A program made the translations under genes and the position numbers. From Anaerolineales bacterium (GTDB lineage Bacteria; Chloroflexota; Anaerolineae; Anaerolineales; E44-bin32), in NCBI GenBank assembly GCA_030673085.1, contig DAOVFE010000095.1, positions 1-6,861 on the forward strand: a DNA stretch of 6,861 nt, read 5' to 3'. Every line of letters begins with the position of its first letter. Position 1 is the first letter of the stretch. The notes under the pieces are model-generated. The model was not told the DNA's origin, did no database searches, and saw nothing but the letters and a program-made list of their open reading frames with translations. Of this stretch, positions 1-5,641 are shown one piece after another.

Positions 1-204
1 AGTTTGCGAACAAAGCACCAGCGACAAGTACAGGCTGGCGGACGAACAATGAGCCCGGGGATTATTCAATTTGAGGCTCCGGTCGACGTCTCTGATGTCA
101 TGCTGATCTGCCCTAGCTGTAAAGAGTTAACCAGGGTTGGAATACGCCGTGAAGATGGCGAGGGAAGAAGATTCTGTAAGAAATGCCAGTCATTGATTGA
201 TTGA
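1..204 (+). CDS. rplX: 50S ribosomal protein L24, C-terminal part (5' end outside window)
   Basis: L24 is an early-assembly protein of the large subunit that binds the 5' part of 23S rRNA. The reading frame is open from base 1, giving 67 visible codons before TGA at 202-204; the N-terminal KOW-motif half lies upstream of the window. The visible part has the family's basic stretch (K-H-Q-R-Q), the turn around S-P-G-I-I, the E-A-P-V-D-V-S-D-V-M segment and then C-P-S-C and C-K-K-C pairs. Paired CxxC knuckles of this kind are found in many bacterial L24 proteins and probably hold zinc. The gene is followed 26 bases later by rplE, the usual spc-operon order. Identity is confident; length and start cannot be judged. 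Confidence 0.95.
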   Translation, partial: SLRTKHQRQVQAGGRTMSPGIIQFEAPVDVSDVMLICPSCKELTRVGIRREDGEGRRFCKKCQSLID

Positions 205-230
205 TACCTAATCGTAAGGGAAACAGAAGG

Positions 231-788
231 ATGAAGCATTACCTTAAAGAACGATACGACAAGGAAATTGCTCCCGCATTAGCAAAAGATATCGGTCTGA
301 AGAATCCAATGCAGGTTCCTCGGCTAGAGAAGATCGTCGTTAATGTAGGAGTAGGCGAAGCGCTCGATAATGCAAAGGCATTGGATGCTACGATCGAGGA
401 TATCCAAATAATTACTGGACAGAAACCAGTAGTGACCAAAGCGCGCAGAAGCATTGCCAATTTTAAGCTCCGCGAAGGGCGGTCAATTGGAGTCAAGGTG
501 ACTCTACGGCGCTATCGTATGTGGTCATTCCTTGATCGGCTGGTTAATGTGGCTTTACCGCGAACACGAGATTTTCGAGGCGTTTCGCCAAACAGCTTTG
601 ACGGTCGGGGAAACTATACACTGGGCGTAAGTGAGCAGCTGATTTTCCCAGAGATTGCCTATGACAAGATTGATAAGATTCGAGGATTTGAGGTGACATT
701 TGTAACCACGGCTCCTAACGATGAGCAAGGAAGACAATTGCTCCAATCGCTAGGTTTACCTTTTGGGAAAGGTGAACAATATGGCTAA
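231..788 (+). CDS. rplE: 50S ribosomal protein L5
   Basis: L5 binds 5S rRNA and helps form the central protuberance of the large subunit, where it contacts the P-site tRNA. The 185-residue product has the family's normal length. Visible hallmarks are L-K-E-R-Y near the N-terminus, N-P-M-Q-V-P-R-L-E-K-I-V-V-N-V-G-V-G-E (about 25-43), I-T-G-Q-K-P-V-V-T-K-A-R-R-S-I-A (61-76), the R-D-F-R-G-V segment (113-118) and G-N-Y-T-L-G-V (127-133). ATG 231 is chosen because L-K-E-R-Y normally begins a few residues after the start. The SD is probably AAGGG at 216-220, ten bases upstream; a second SD-like AGAAGG directly abuts the ATG. An in-frame TTG at 201 overlapping the rplX stop would add ten basic residues but has no SD. 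The last eight bases overlap rpsN. Confidence 0.97.
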   Translation: MKHYLKERYDKEIAPALAKDIGLKNPMQVPRLEKIVVNVGVGEALDNAKALDATIEDIQIITGQKPVVTKARRSIANFKLREGRSIGVKVTLRRYRMWSFLDRLVNVALPRTRDFRGVSPNSFDGRGNYTLGVSEQLIFPEIAYDKIDKIRGFEVTFVTTAPNDEQGRQLLQSLGLPFGKGEQYG

Positions 789-963
789 AACGTGTATGCC
801 GATCAGGGAGACTAGACGTAAATATAAAACCAGGGTGCGCAATCGATGCAAACGGTGCGGGCGGCCGCGCGGGTATTATCGTCGTTTCGGGTTGTGCCGT
901 ATATTTCTTCGGGAGCTTGCTTTAGAAGGCAAGATTCCGGGGCTAGTGAAATCATCCTGGTAG
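781..963 (+). CDS. rpsN: 30S ribosomal protein S14, type Z, with one zinc cysteine missing
   Basis: S14 sits in the head of the small subunit and is needed late in 30S assembly. The 60-residue length and the N-R-C-K-R-C-G-R-P-R-G block identify the short zinc-type form. Zinc-type S14 normally has C-x2-C-x12-C-x2-C. Here Cys23, Cys26 and Cys39 are present, but the fourth position (42) is Phe, encoded by TTT at 904-906 in the context L-C-R-I-F-L-R-E-L. There is an extra Cys at residue 5. The rest of the protein, including the C-terminal G-K-I-P-G-L-V-K-S-S-W, is intact, so this is not a decayed gene. ATG 781 is supported by the typical M-A-K start and by AAAGGTG at 768-774, inside the end of rplE. 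The start overlaps the rplE stop by eight bases, so translation is probably coupled. Confidence 0.95.
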   Translation: MAKTCMPIRETRRKYKTRVRNRCKRCGRPRGYYRRFGLCRIFLRELALEGKIPGLVKSSW

Positions 964-985
964 AACGGATGATGGAGTAATTACC

Positions 986-1399
986 ATGACGATTTCAGAT
1001 CCGATTGCTGATATGTTGACACGAATGCGCAATGCTCTTATGGTCGAGCATGCAAAAGTAGTTATTCCGAGCTCGAGAATAAAAGTTGCGATCGCCAAAA
1101 TATTAAAGGATGAAGGCTACATCGCTAATTATTCTGAGAGGTCGGGAGATAACTCTTCTCGTCAGGTGTTGCGAATTCAATTGAAGTATGTAGGCGAGCG
1201 ACGCTCGCGTCGTCCGGTGATTTCAGGCCTTGAACGAGTTAGCAAGCCTGGATGCCGGGTATATGCTGGCAAGCGAGAGATTCCATGGGTGCGATCAGGG
1301 ATTGGTATAACCATTCTATCCACACCTAAAGGCGTTATGACTGGACAACGCGCCCGGCAGCTTGGCGTAGGCGGAGAAATCCTTTGCAAGGTTTGGTAG
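986..1399 (+). CDS. rpsH: 30S ribosomal protein S8
   Basis: S8 is a primary 16S rRNA binder in the central domain of the small subunit; in E. coli it also represses the spc operon by binding its mRNA. The 137-residue product begins with D-P-I-A-D-M-L-T-R-M-R-N-A (5-17), has the central I-x-L-K-Y segment and R-R-P-V-I-S-G-L-x-R-V-S-K-P-G (75-89), and ends with the RNA-binding block L-S-T-P-K-G-V-M-T (111-119) followed by L-G-V-G-G-E-I-L-C-K-V-W. The residues after T119 are G-Q-R-A-R where many homologues have an acidic residue, a mild variation. GGAG at 974-977 lies eight bases before ATG 986. No S8-like RNA target could be identified near rplX-rplE by eye. Confidence 0.97.
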   Translation: MTISDPIADMLTRMRNALMVEHAKVVIPSSRIKVAIAKILKDEGYIANYSERSGDNSSRQVLRIQLKYVGERRSRRPVISGLERVSKPGCRVYAGKREIPWVRSGIGITILSTPKGVMTGQRARQLGVGGEILCKVW

Positions 1400-1425
1400 C
1401 AAAGTCGGATATATGGGGTTGGAAT

Positions 1426-1441
1426 CTGGCGACCCCGCCAG
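1426..1441 (+). other. Possible mRNA hairpin between rpsH and rplF
   Basis: In the longest gap of the operon (1400-1464), CTGGCG at 1426-1431 pairs perfectly with CGCCAG at 1436-1441 across a four-base loop, ACCC. An alternative fold is offered by the perfect ten-base palindrome CAGCCGGCTG at 1439-1448. No U-rich tract follows, so it does not look like an intrinsic terminator. The structure ends 12 bases before the rplF SD and might protect the mRNA or tune rplF translation. The fold is visible; the function is inference. Confidence 0.35.
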
Positions 1442-1453
1442 CCGGCTGAAAAG

Positions 1454-1459
1454 AGGAGG
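1454..1459 (+). promoter_or_regulatory. Strong ribosome binding site of rplF
   Basis: AGGAGG lies five bases upstream of GTG 1465. It fixes the GTG as the rplF start: reading upstream in the same frame meets TGA at 1447 with no other usable start between. Confidence 0.85.
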
Positions 1460-1464
1460 CAGGT

Positions 1465-2010
1465 GTGTCGAGAATAGGACTCATGCCCGTGCCGATCCCG
1501 GAGGGTGTGCAAGCAGAAGTGAAAGGGACGACTGTACGGGTTAAAGGCCCAAAGGGAGAGTTGGAACGCGAATTCCGGCCGGAATTATCGATTAAATATG
1601 AAGACGGAAAAATATTCGTTCAGCGTTCGTCGGACGCTCCCAATGTGAGAGCGCTGCATGGTTTGACGCGGGCGTTGATCAACAACATGGTAATTGGTGT
1701 TAGCCAGGGATTTGAGAAGGTGCTCGAAGTGCAAGGTGTTGGGTATCGGCCGGAAATGAAAGGCAAGGATCTAATACTGCACGTTGGTTTCTCTCATCTT
1801 GTAAGCATATCCCCGCCTGAAGGGATCGCTTTTGAAGTTGAAGATCGCGCCCGGCTCATTAGGGTGCGTGGCAATGATAAGCAGACTGTGGGCCAGGTGG
1901 CAGCAGAGATCCGCGGGGTACGTCCTCCGGAGCCTTATAAGGGCAAAGGCATTCGTTATCAAGGCGAGTATGTGCGGCGAAAGGCCGGCAAAGCCGGCAA
2001 GGTGGATTAG
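1465..2010 (+). CDS. rplF: 50S ribosomal protein L6
   Basis: L6 lies near the GTPase-associated region of the large subunit, next to the sarcin-ricin loop. The 181-residue protein has two similar alpha/beta domains. It opens with S-R-I-G-x-x-P-V-P-I-P-E-G-V, has V-K-G-P-K-G-E-L (26-33) and N-x-R-A-L-H-G-L-T-R-A-L-I-N-N-M-V-I-G-V (60-79), then V-Q-G-V-G-Y-R (89-95). It closes with the family signature P-P-E-P-Y-K-G-K-G-I-R-Y (154-165) and a basic tail with the short repeat K-A-G-K-A-G-K. The start is GTG, supported by the strong SD and the canonical M-S-R-I-G beginning. rplR follows after only two bases, and its SD lies within the final codons of this gene. Confidence 0.97.
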   Translation: MSRIGLMPVPIPEGVQAEVKGTTVRVKGPKGELEREFRPELSIKYEDGKIFVQRSSDAPNVRALHGLTRALINNMVIGVSQGFEKVLEVQGVGYRPEMKGKDLILHVGFSHLVSISPPEGIAFEVEDRARLIRVRGNDKQTVGQVAAEIRGVRPPEPYKGKGIRYQGEYVRRKAGKAGKVD

Positions 2011-2012
2011 TT

Positions 2013-2378
2013 ATGGCAAAAAAGTCACGAGAATATATGCGCCGGCGCAGGCATATACGAGTGCGACAAAAAGTGGTCGGCACAAAAAAGACGCCGCGTT
2101 TGAATGTATTTCGGAGCATGAATCAAATTTATGTGCAGGTGATTGACGATAGCGCGGGCAGGACATTAGCTGCAACGTCGACCCTCGATTCCGAGGCAAA
2201 GTCTCAATTGGATGGTTTAACCAAGACCGAGCAAGCGCGTATCGTAGGCCAGGTAATTGCCAAACGTGCCATGGAAAAAGGAATTAAGCAAGTCGTGTTT
2301 GATCGGGGCGGCTACCGCTATCATGGAAGAGTGCGCGCCCTGGCGGAAGCGGCTCGCGAGATCGGTTTAAAGTTTTAG
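2013..2378 (+). CDS. rplR: 50S ribosomal protein L18
   Basis: L18 binds 5S rRNA together with L5 and docks it onto the large subunit. The 121-residue protein has the usual length. The arginine-rich N-terminus runs into R-V-R-Q-K-V-V-G-T (16-24), then P-R-L-N-V-F-R-S (28-35), I-Y-V-Q-V-I-D-D (39-46), and the closing signature F-D-R-G-G-Y-R-Y-H-G-R-V (96-107) with A-R-E-I-G-L-K-F at the end. ATG 2013 is two bases after the rplF stop, with AAGGTGG at 1999-2005 seven bases upstream, so it is likely translated together with rplF. Confidence 0.97.
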   Translation: MAKKSREYMRRRRHIRVRQKVVGTKKTPRLNVFRSMNQIYVQVIDDSAGRTLAATSTLDSEAKSQLDGLTKTEQARIVGQVIAKRAMEKGIKQVVFDRGGYRYHGRVRALAEAAREIGLKF

Positions 2379-2396
2379 ACTGGGTGGCAAAGTGAC

Positions 2397-2423
2397 ATGC
2401 CCAGGCGGAGAGTGGAAACGTGA
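2397..2423 (+). other. Eight-codon open frame ending on the rpsE start (possible leader peptide)
   Basis: In the 41-base rplR-rpsE gap, ATG 2397 opens a frame of eight codons (M-P-R-R-R-V-E-T). Its TGA (2421-2423) overlaps the rpsE GTG (2420-2422) as GTGA, the classic arrangement for translational coupling. Only weak G-rich sequence precedes it, and a run this short can easily arise by chance. The overlap is visible; translation is speculative. Confidence 0.2.
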
Positions 2424-2956
2424 GACGAAAATTCCAGGGTAAAACCGAAGAACGGGATGAGTTTGATGAACGCGTGATTGATATTGCGCGGGTTGCCAAA
2501 GTAGTAAAGGGCGGTCGGCGTTTTGCATTTCGGGTGACTGTCGTTGTGGGCGATAATAAAGGACGAGTAGGGCTGGGTATCGGAAAAGCACGCGGCGTGC
2601 CTGATGCGATTCGAAAGGCAGCCGATAAAGCCCGCAAGGATATGCAGGAAATCCCTCTCGTAGGAACGACGATTCCGCATGAACTAACCGTTAAACATAG
2701 CGGAGCAAAGATATTGTTGAAACCCGCATCGCCTGGCACCGGGGTTATCGCTGGCGGCGCAGTGCGCGCCGTGCTTGAAGCCGCCGGTGTGCGGGATATT
2801 CTTACTAAATCTTTAGGCAGCAGCAATGTGCTTAATATGGCAACAGCTACTATGAAAGGACTCCGACAAATGACCTGGATTGATAAAGAGGCAGCCAATC
2901 GAGGTAAAGATGTTAGAGAGCTAATGCCTTTCTGGGAGCGAAAGCCCAATGGCTAA
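2420..2956 (+). CDS. rpsE: 30S ribosomal protein S5
   Basis: S5 is a small-subunit body protein at the mRNA entry side that contributes to decoding accuracy and mRNA unwinding. The 178-residue product has an acidic N-terminal lead followed by the double-stranded-RNA-binding-like domain (about 17-82) with V-A-K-V-V-K-G-G-R-R-F (25-35), V-V-V-G-D-x-x-G-R-V-G-x-G-x-G-K-A (41-57) and the C-terminal domain signature P-A-S-P-G-T-G-V-I-A-G-G-A-V-R (102-116). The GTG start is forced: the frame has a TGA at 2393-2395 and no other start before 2420. GGAG at 2407-2410 lies nine bases upstream. The stop overlaps the rpmD start by eight bases. Confidence 0.96.
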   Translation: MRRKFQGKTEERDEFDERVIDIARVAKVVKGGRRFAFRVTVVVGDNKGRVGLGIGKARGVPDAIRKAADKARKDMQEIPLVGTTIPHELTVKHSGAKILLKPASPGTGVIAGGAVRAVLEAAGVRDILTKSLGSSNVLNMATATMKGLRQMTWIDKEAANRGKDVRELMPFWERKPNG

Positions 2957-3149
2957 GATTTCGAAAAAATCCAAAAAGATAATACGCATTAGACTGATTC
3001 GTAGCCCGATTGGCTACTCGGATAGACAAAAGCGGACCGTTAAGGCTCTTGGTCTTCACAGGATGAATCAGACTGTAGAGAAGCCGGATAGCCCGGCGGT
3101 GCGTGGTATGATCGCCAAGGTGAGTCATTTGGTGAGGGTGGAGGAGTAA
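2949..3149 (+). CDS. rpmD: 50S ribosomal protein L30
   Basis: L30 is a small large-subunit protein absent from some bacterial groups. The 66-residue product is slightly longer than the common length of about 60 because of a lysine-rich N-terminus (K-I-S-K-K-S-K-K). The core is typical: I-R-I-R-L-I-R-S-P-I-G (12-22), Q-K-R-T-V-K-A-L-G-L-H-R-M-N-Q-T-V (27-43), D-S-P-A-V-R-G-M-I-A-K-V-S-H-L-V-R-V (47-64). ATG 2949 lies inside the rpsE end, with the overlap ATGGCTAA identical to the rplE/rpsN junction; GGGAG at 2934-2938 is the likely SD. Position between rpsE and rplO is the standard one. Confidence 0.95.
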   Translation: MAKISKKSKKIIRIRLIRSPIGYSDRQKRTVKALGLHRMNQTVEKPDSPAVRGMIAKVSHLVRVEE

Positions 3150-3156
3150 GAAGATT

Positions 3157-3609
3157 ATGGAACTGCATGATCTAAAGCCCAGACCGGGCGCAGTAAGACG
3201 CCGCAAAAGAGTAGGTCGTGGCATCTCAGCTGGCCAGGGTAAGACGGCCGGAAGAGGTACTAAGGGCCAAGGAGCACGCGCTGGATCCGGAGGCAATCTT
3301 TATAGGCAAGGCGGCAATTTGCCATTCTTTCGTCGACTGCCAGTCAAGCGAGGTTTTACCAACATTAATCGGATCGAGTGGCAAGCGGTTAATCTTGATA
3401 GCCTGGGCAAAAAGTTTAGGGCAAATGCCAAAGTGACGCCAGAGACCCTGGCTAAAGTTGGCTTGGTAAAAAGCCTACGCAAGCCGGTGGTGCTTCTCGG
3501 GCGGGGTGAGCTATCGAAGCCTTTAAAAGTTAAGGTTCATCGTATTAGCAAGAGCGCTAAAGCCAAACTTGAAGCGGCAGGCGGCTCGATTGAATTGATT
3601 AAGGCGTGA
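3157..3609 (+). CDS. rplO: 50S ribosomal protein L15
   Basis: L15 is a late-assembly large-subunit protein with a long extended N-terminal arm threaded into 23S rRNA. The 150-residue product has the normal length. The arm shows L-K-P-R-P-G-A (6-12), then K-R-V-G-R-G-I-S-A-G-Q-G-K-T-A-G-R-G-T-K-G-Q-G at 17-39, followed by L-P-F-F-R-R-L-P-V-K-R-G-F-T-N (55-69). The globular C-terminal half includes V-L-L-G-R-G-E-L (92-99) and the ending A-K-L-E-A-A-G-G-S-I-E-L. AGGAG at 3142-3146, overlapping the rpmD stop region, lies ten bases before ATG 3157. The gene directly precedes secY, as in most bacteria. Confidence 0.97.
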   Translation: MELHDLKPRPGAVRRRKRVGRGISAGQGKTAGRGTKGQGARAGSGGNLYRQGGNLPFFRRLPVKRGFTNINRIEWQAVNLDSLGKKFRANAKVTPETLAKVGLVKSLRKPVVLLGRGELSKPLKVKVHRISKSAKAKLEAAGGSIELIKA

Positions 3610-3627
3610 AATTGCGTCGATTGGCGG

Positions 3628-3634
3628 AAAGGAG
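3628..3634 (+). promoter_or_regulatory. Ribosome binding site of secY
   Basis: AAAGGAG lies six bases before ATG 3641, near-ideal spacing, in the 31-base rplO-secY gap. It supports the secY start. No promoter was recognised in the gap, so secY is probably transcribed with the ribosomal genes. Confidence 0.8.
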
Positions 3635-3640
3635 CTATTT

Positions 3641-4972
3641 ATGAAGAGATCGGCCTGGCGGTTTTTATTTATCTCTGCAGATATTCGCAACAGGTTGCTG
3701 ATCTCCTTAGCTCTACTGGTGGTTTATCGATTCGCAGCCCATGTTCCGGTGCCCGGAGCGGATAGGCAAGCTATCGCCGAGATCTTTTCCGGTGGGGGGG
3801 CGGGGACTACGATCTTCAGCCTGCTTGACTTGCTCTCAGGCGGTACAGTATCTAACTTCTCTGTATTAGCCATGGGAGTTTATCCCTATATCACTGCTCA
3901 AATCATCCTCCAATTGTTGGTGCCAATAATCCCCTCGCTTCAGAAAAAGATGGAAGAAGATCCGCGTGAGGGCCGCAAGTGGATGGAGAAGTGGACATAC
4001 TTTCTTGCGGTTCCAATGGCGGCAATGACGGCTTTGGGGCAGATTCGTCTATTTCAGCAATTTGCGGGCCGTCCTATATTGGCAGAACCGATTGGTTTTA
4101 ATGTGCCAACACTCACGATCATTGCGACAATGACGGCAGGAACGATGTTTGCTATCTGGTTGGGTGAATTAATTTCAGAGCATGGTATCCGAAACCAGGG
4201 TTTATCGTTGATTATTTTCTCCGGTATTGTTTCGCGGATGCCGGTCAACTTTGGGAGTCTGTTGAGCGATGAACAAACCCGGGTTCAATTGATAATTTTG
4301 TCGCTGATCATTACCGTGTTCACGATCTTTGCAATTGTGGTTGTACAGGAGGGACGCCGGAATATGCCGGTGATGTATCCGGGTCGACGAATGGGCAACC
4401 GGATGTCAATGCCAGTAAGGGGAACTCTCCCGTTAATGGTCAATATGGCCGGCATGATCCCAATAATCTTCGCTCAATCAATCCTGACTTTTCCGGCGGT
4501 GGTTGCACAGTTCTTTATTGCGTCGGACAATGAGACAATTAAAAATATTGCTATATGGAGCCAAGCAACTTTCAGTGGCGGAAATAATACTTACTGGATT
4601 CTATATTTTCTTATGGTGGTATTGTTTACATTCTTCTACACCGATGTCCTTTTCGAGCAACAGAACTATGGGGAAAACTTGAAGCGTTCTGGAGCGCAGA
4701 TTCCAGGCGTTACCAAGGGCGCTCCTACGCAGCGCTATCTAACCAAGGTTCTTCGCCGAATTACGTTCCCTGGCGCGTTATTTTTGGGTTTTGTAGCCGT
4801 GATGCCTTGGGCAATAAGCCTGATTATTCCTATGGGCAGCGCACAATCTAGTATTATGCTTGTCTCTTCTGTCGGTCTGCTGATCGTTGTAGGTGTAGTG
4901 CGAGATGTATATCGCTCTATCGAAGCTGAGCTAAAACTACGGGGCTATGATCAGGCAGTTTTACTGCGCTAA
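3641..4972 (+). CDS. secY: Protein translocase channel subunit SecY
   Basis: SecY is the pore of the Sec translocon in the cytoplasmic membrane, working with SecE, SecG and SecA or the ribosome. The 443-residue protein has about ten hydrophobic segments as expected. Segments are roughly at 18-35, 74-97, 117-137, 152-176, 185-204, 216-236, 266-291, 319-337, 376-396 and 402-420. The plug/TM2 region is G-T-T-I-F-S-L-L-D-L-L-S-G-G (55-68) and then G-V-Y-P-Y-I-T-A-Q-I-I (79-89). The second signature is G-L-S-L-I-I-F-S-G-I-V-S-R-M-P (187-201). The conserved cytosolic loops are Q-E-G-R-R-N-M-P-V (236-244) and L-K-R-S-G-A-Q-I-P-G-V (347-357). The C-tail R-G-Y-D-Q is a close form of the usual R-G-Y motif. 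adk follows ten bases after the stop. Confidence 0.97.
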   Translation: MKRSAWRFLFISADIRNRLLISLALLVVYRFAAHVPVPGADRQAIAEIFSGGGAGTTIFSLLDLLSGGTVSNFSVLAMGVYPYITAQIILQLLVPIIPSLQKKMEEDPREGRKWMEKWTYFLAVPMAAMTALGQIRLFQQFAGRPILAEPIGFNVPTLTIIATMTAGTMFAIWLGELISEHGIRNQGLSLIIFSGIVSRMPVNFGSLLSDEQTRVQLIILSLIITVFTIFAIVVVQEGRRNMPVMYPGRRMGNRMSMPVRGTLPLMVNMAGMIPIIFAQSILTFPAVVAQFFIASDNETIKNIAIWSQATFSGGNNTYWILYFLMVVLFTFFYTDVLFEQQNYGENLKRSGAQIPGVTKGAPTQRYLTKVLRRITFPGALFLGFVAVMPWAISLIIPMGSAQSSIMLVSSVGLLIVVGVVRDVYRSIEAELKLRGYDQAVLLR

Positions 4973-4982
4973 GGATGGGGAT

Positions 4983-5636
4983 ATGCCGGTCTACTATTTA
5001 ATGCTTGGAGCGCCAGGCGCAGGCAAGGGAACTCAAGCGAAAAGATTAAGCGATAAGATCAAACTGGCCCATATCTCCAGTGGTGATATATTTCGAGACC
5101 ACTTGAAGCGGGATACCGAGCTCGGCAAGTTGGCAAGGGGCTTTATGTCACGCGGCGAGTTAGTGCCGGATGATATCACGATTGCTATGATACGTGAGCG
5201 ACTTTTACAGTCCGATTGTGCAGACGGGGCTGTTCTGGATGGCTTTCCCCGCACGCCGGCTCAAGCAAAACATTTGGAAACTCTTATAGCTGAACTAAAT
5301 GGACGGGTTGCAAAGGCGATTTATATAAGAGTTGCAAAAGAGACCCTGATCAAGCGTCTTTCAGGGCGCTGGATGTGCCGATTGCATGGACATGTTTATC
5401 ACGACATCCATAATCCGCCTAAGACGCCAGGCGTATGTGATATTGATGGATCTGAACTTTATCAACGCGATGATGATAAAGCCGAAACAGTTGCTCATCG
5501 CATTAATGTCTACTTGGAGCAAACTGCGCCATTAATTGATTATTATCGCGATCGGAACTATTTAATAGAAATTAATGGCGAGCAATCTATTGACGCGGTA
5601 AGCTCAGACTTGTTAGCAAAGTTAAAACAGGGATAG
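4983..5636 (+). CDS. adk: Adenylate kinase (long form with metal-binding lid)
   Basis: Adenylate kinase interconverts ATP + AMP and 2 ADP in the cytosol. The 217-residue product is the long bacterial form. It has the P-loop G-A-P-G-A-G-K-G-T (9-17), the AMP-binding segment S-S-G-D-I-F-R (32-38), D-G-F-P-R (86-90) and the lid beginning R-L-S-G-R (125-129), with Q-R-D-D-D-K-A-E-T-V (161-170). In the lid, C-x2-H (132, 135) and C-x2-D (152, 155) sit where Gram-positive enzymes have Cys-Cys-Cys-Asp or four Cys, so a structural zinc is likely, with His as second ligand. ATG 4983 is chosen because the family begins a few residues before the P-loop; AAGGA at 4971-4975 supports it. An ATG at 4947 would add 12 residues and overlap secY by 26 bases without family support. 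Confidence 0.96.
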   Translation: MPVYYLMLGAPGAGKGTQAKRLSDKIKLAHISSGDIFRDHLKRDTELGKLARGFMSRGELVPDDITIAMIRERLLQSDCADGAVLDGFPRTPAQAKHLETLIAELNGRVAKAIYIRVAKETLIKRLSGRWMCRLHGHVYHDIHNPPKTPGVCDIDGSELYQRDDDKAETVAHRINVYLEQTAPLIDYYRDRNYLIEINGEQSIDAVSSDLLAKLKQG

Positions 5637-5641
5637 GCTGC

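Noticed and set aside
190..230. Possible S8 repressor site at the rplX-rplE junction, as in E. coli
   Set aside because: Only a four-base-pair stem and a short ATTG tandem could be drawn; no likeness to the 16S helix 21 target of S8 could be shown by eye.
1384..1415. Possible promoter at the end of rpsH (TTGCAA and TATATG)
   Set aside because: Both boxes match consensus at only four of six positions and the 20-base spacing is poor; an internal promoter is not needed in this compact operon.
1981..2000. Short direct repeat at the end of rplF (K-A-G-K-A-G-K)
   Set aside because: Basic, Gly/Ala/Lys-rich tails are normal at the C-terminus of L6; nothing suggests a mobile or regulatory repeat.
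1832..2146. 104-codon plus-strand frame spanning the rplF-rplR junction
   Set aside because: It is out of frame with two confident ribosomal protein genes, and its low-complexity, basic product matches nothing recognisable.
2284..2949. 221-codon open frame on the minus strand opposite rpsE
   Set aside because: It lies antisense to an unmistakable rpsE, resembles no family I recognise, and is a shadow of codon bias in the real gene.
4947..4982. Upstream ATG that would extend adk by 12 residues into secY
   Set aside because: The extension is unlike any adenylate kinase N-terminus, whereas ATG 4983 has an SD and canonical spacing to the P-loop.
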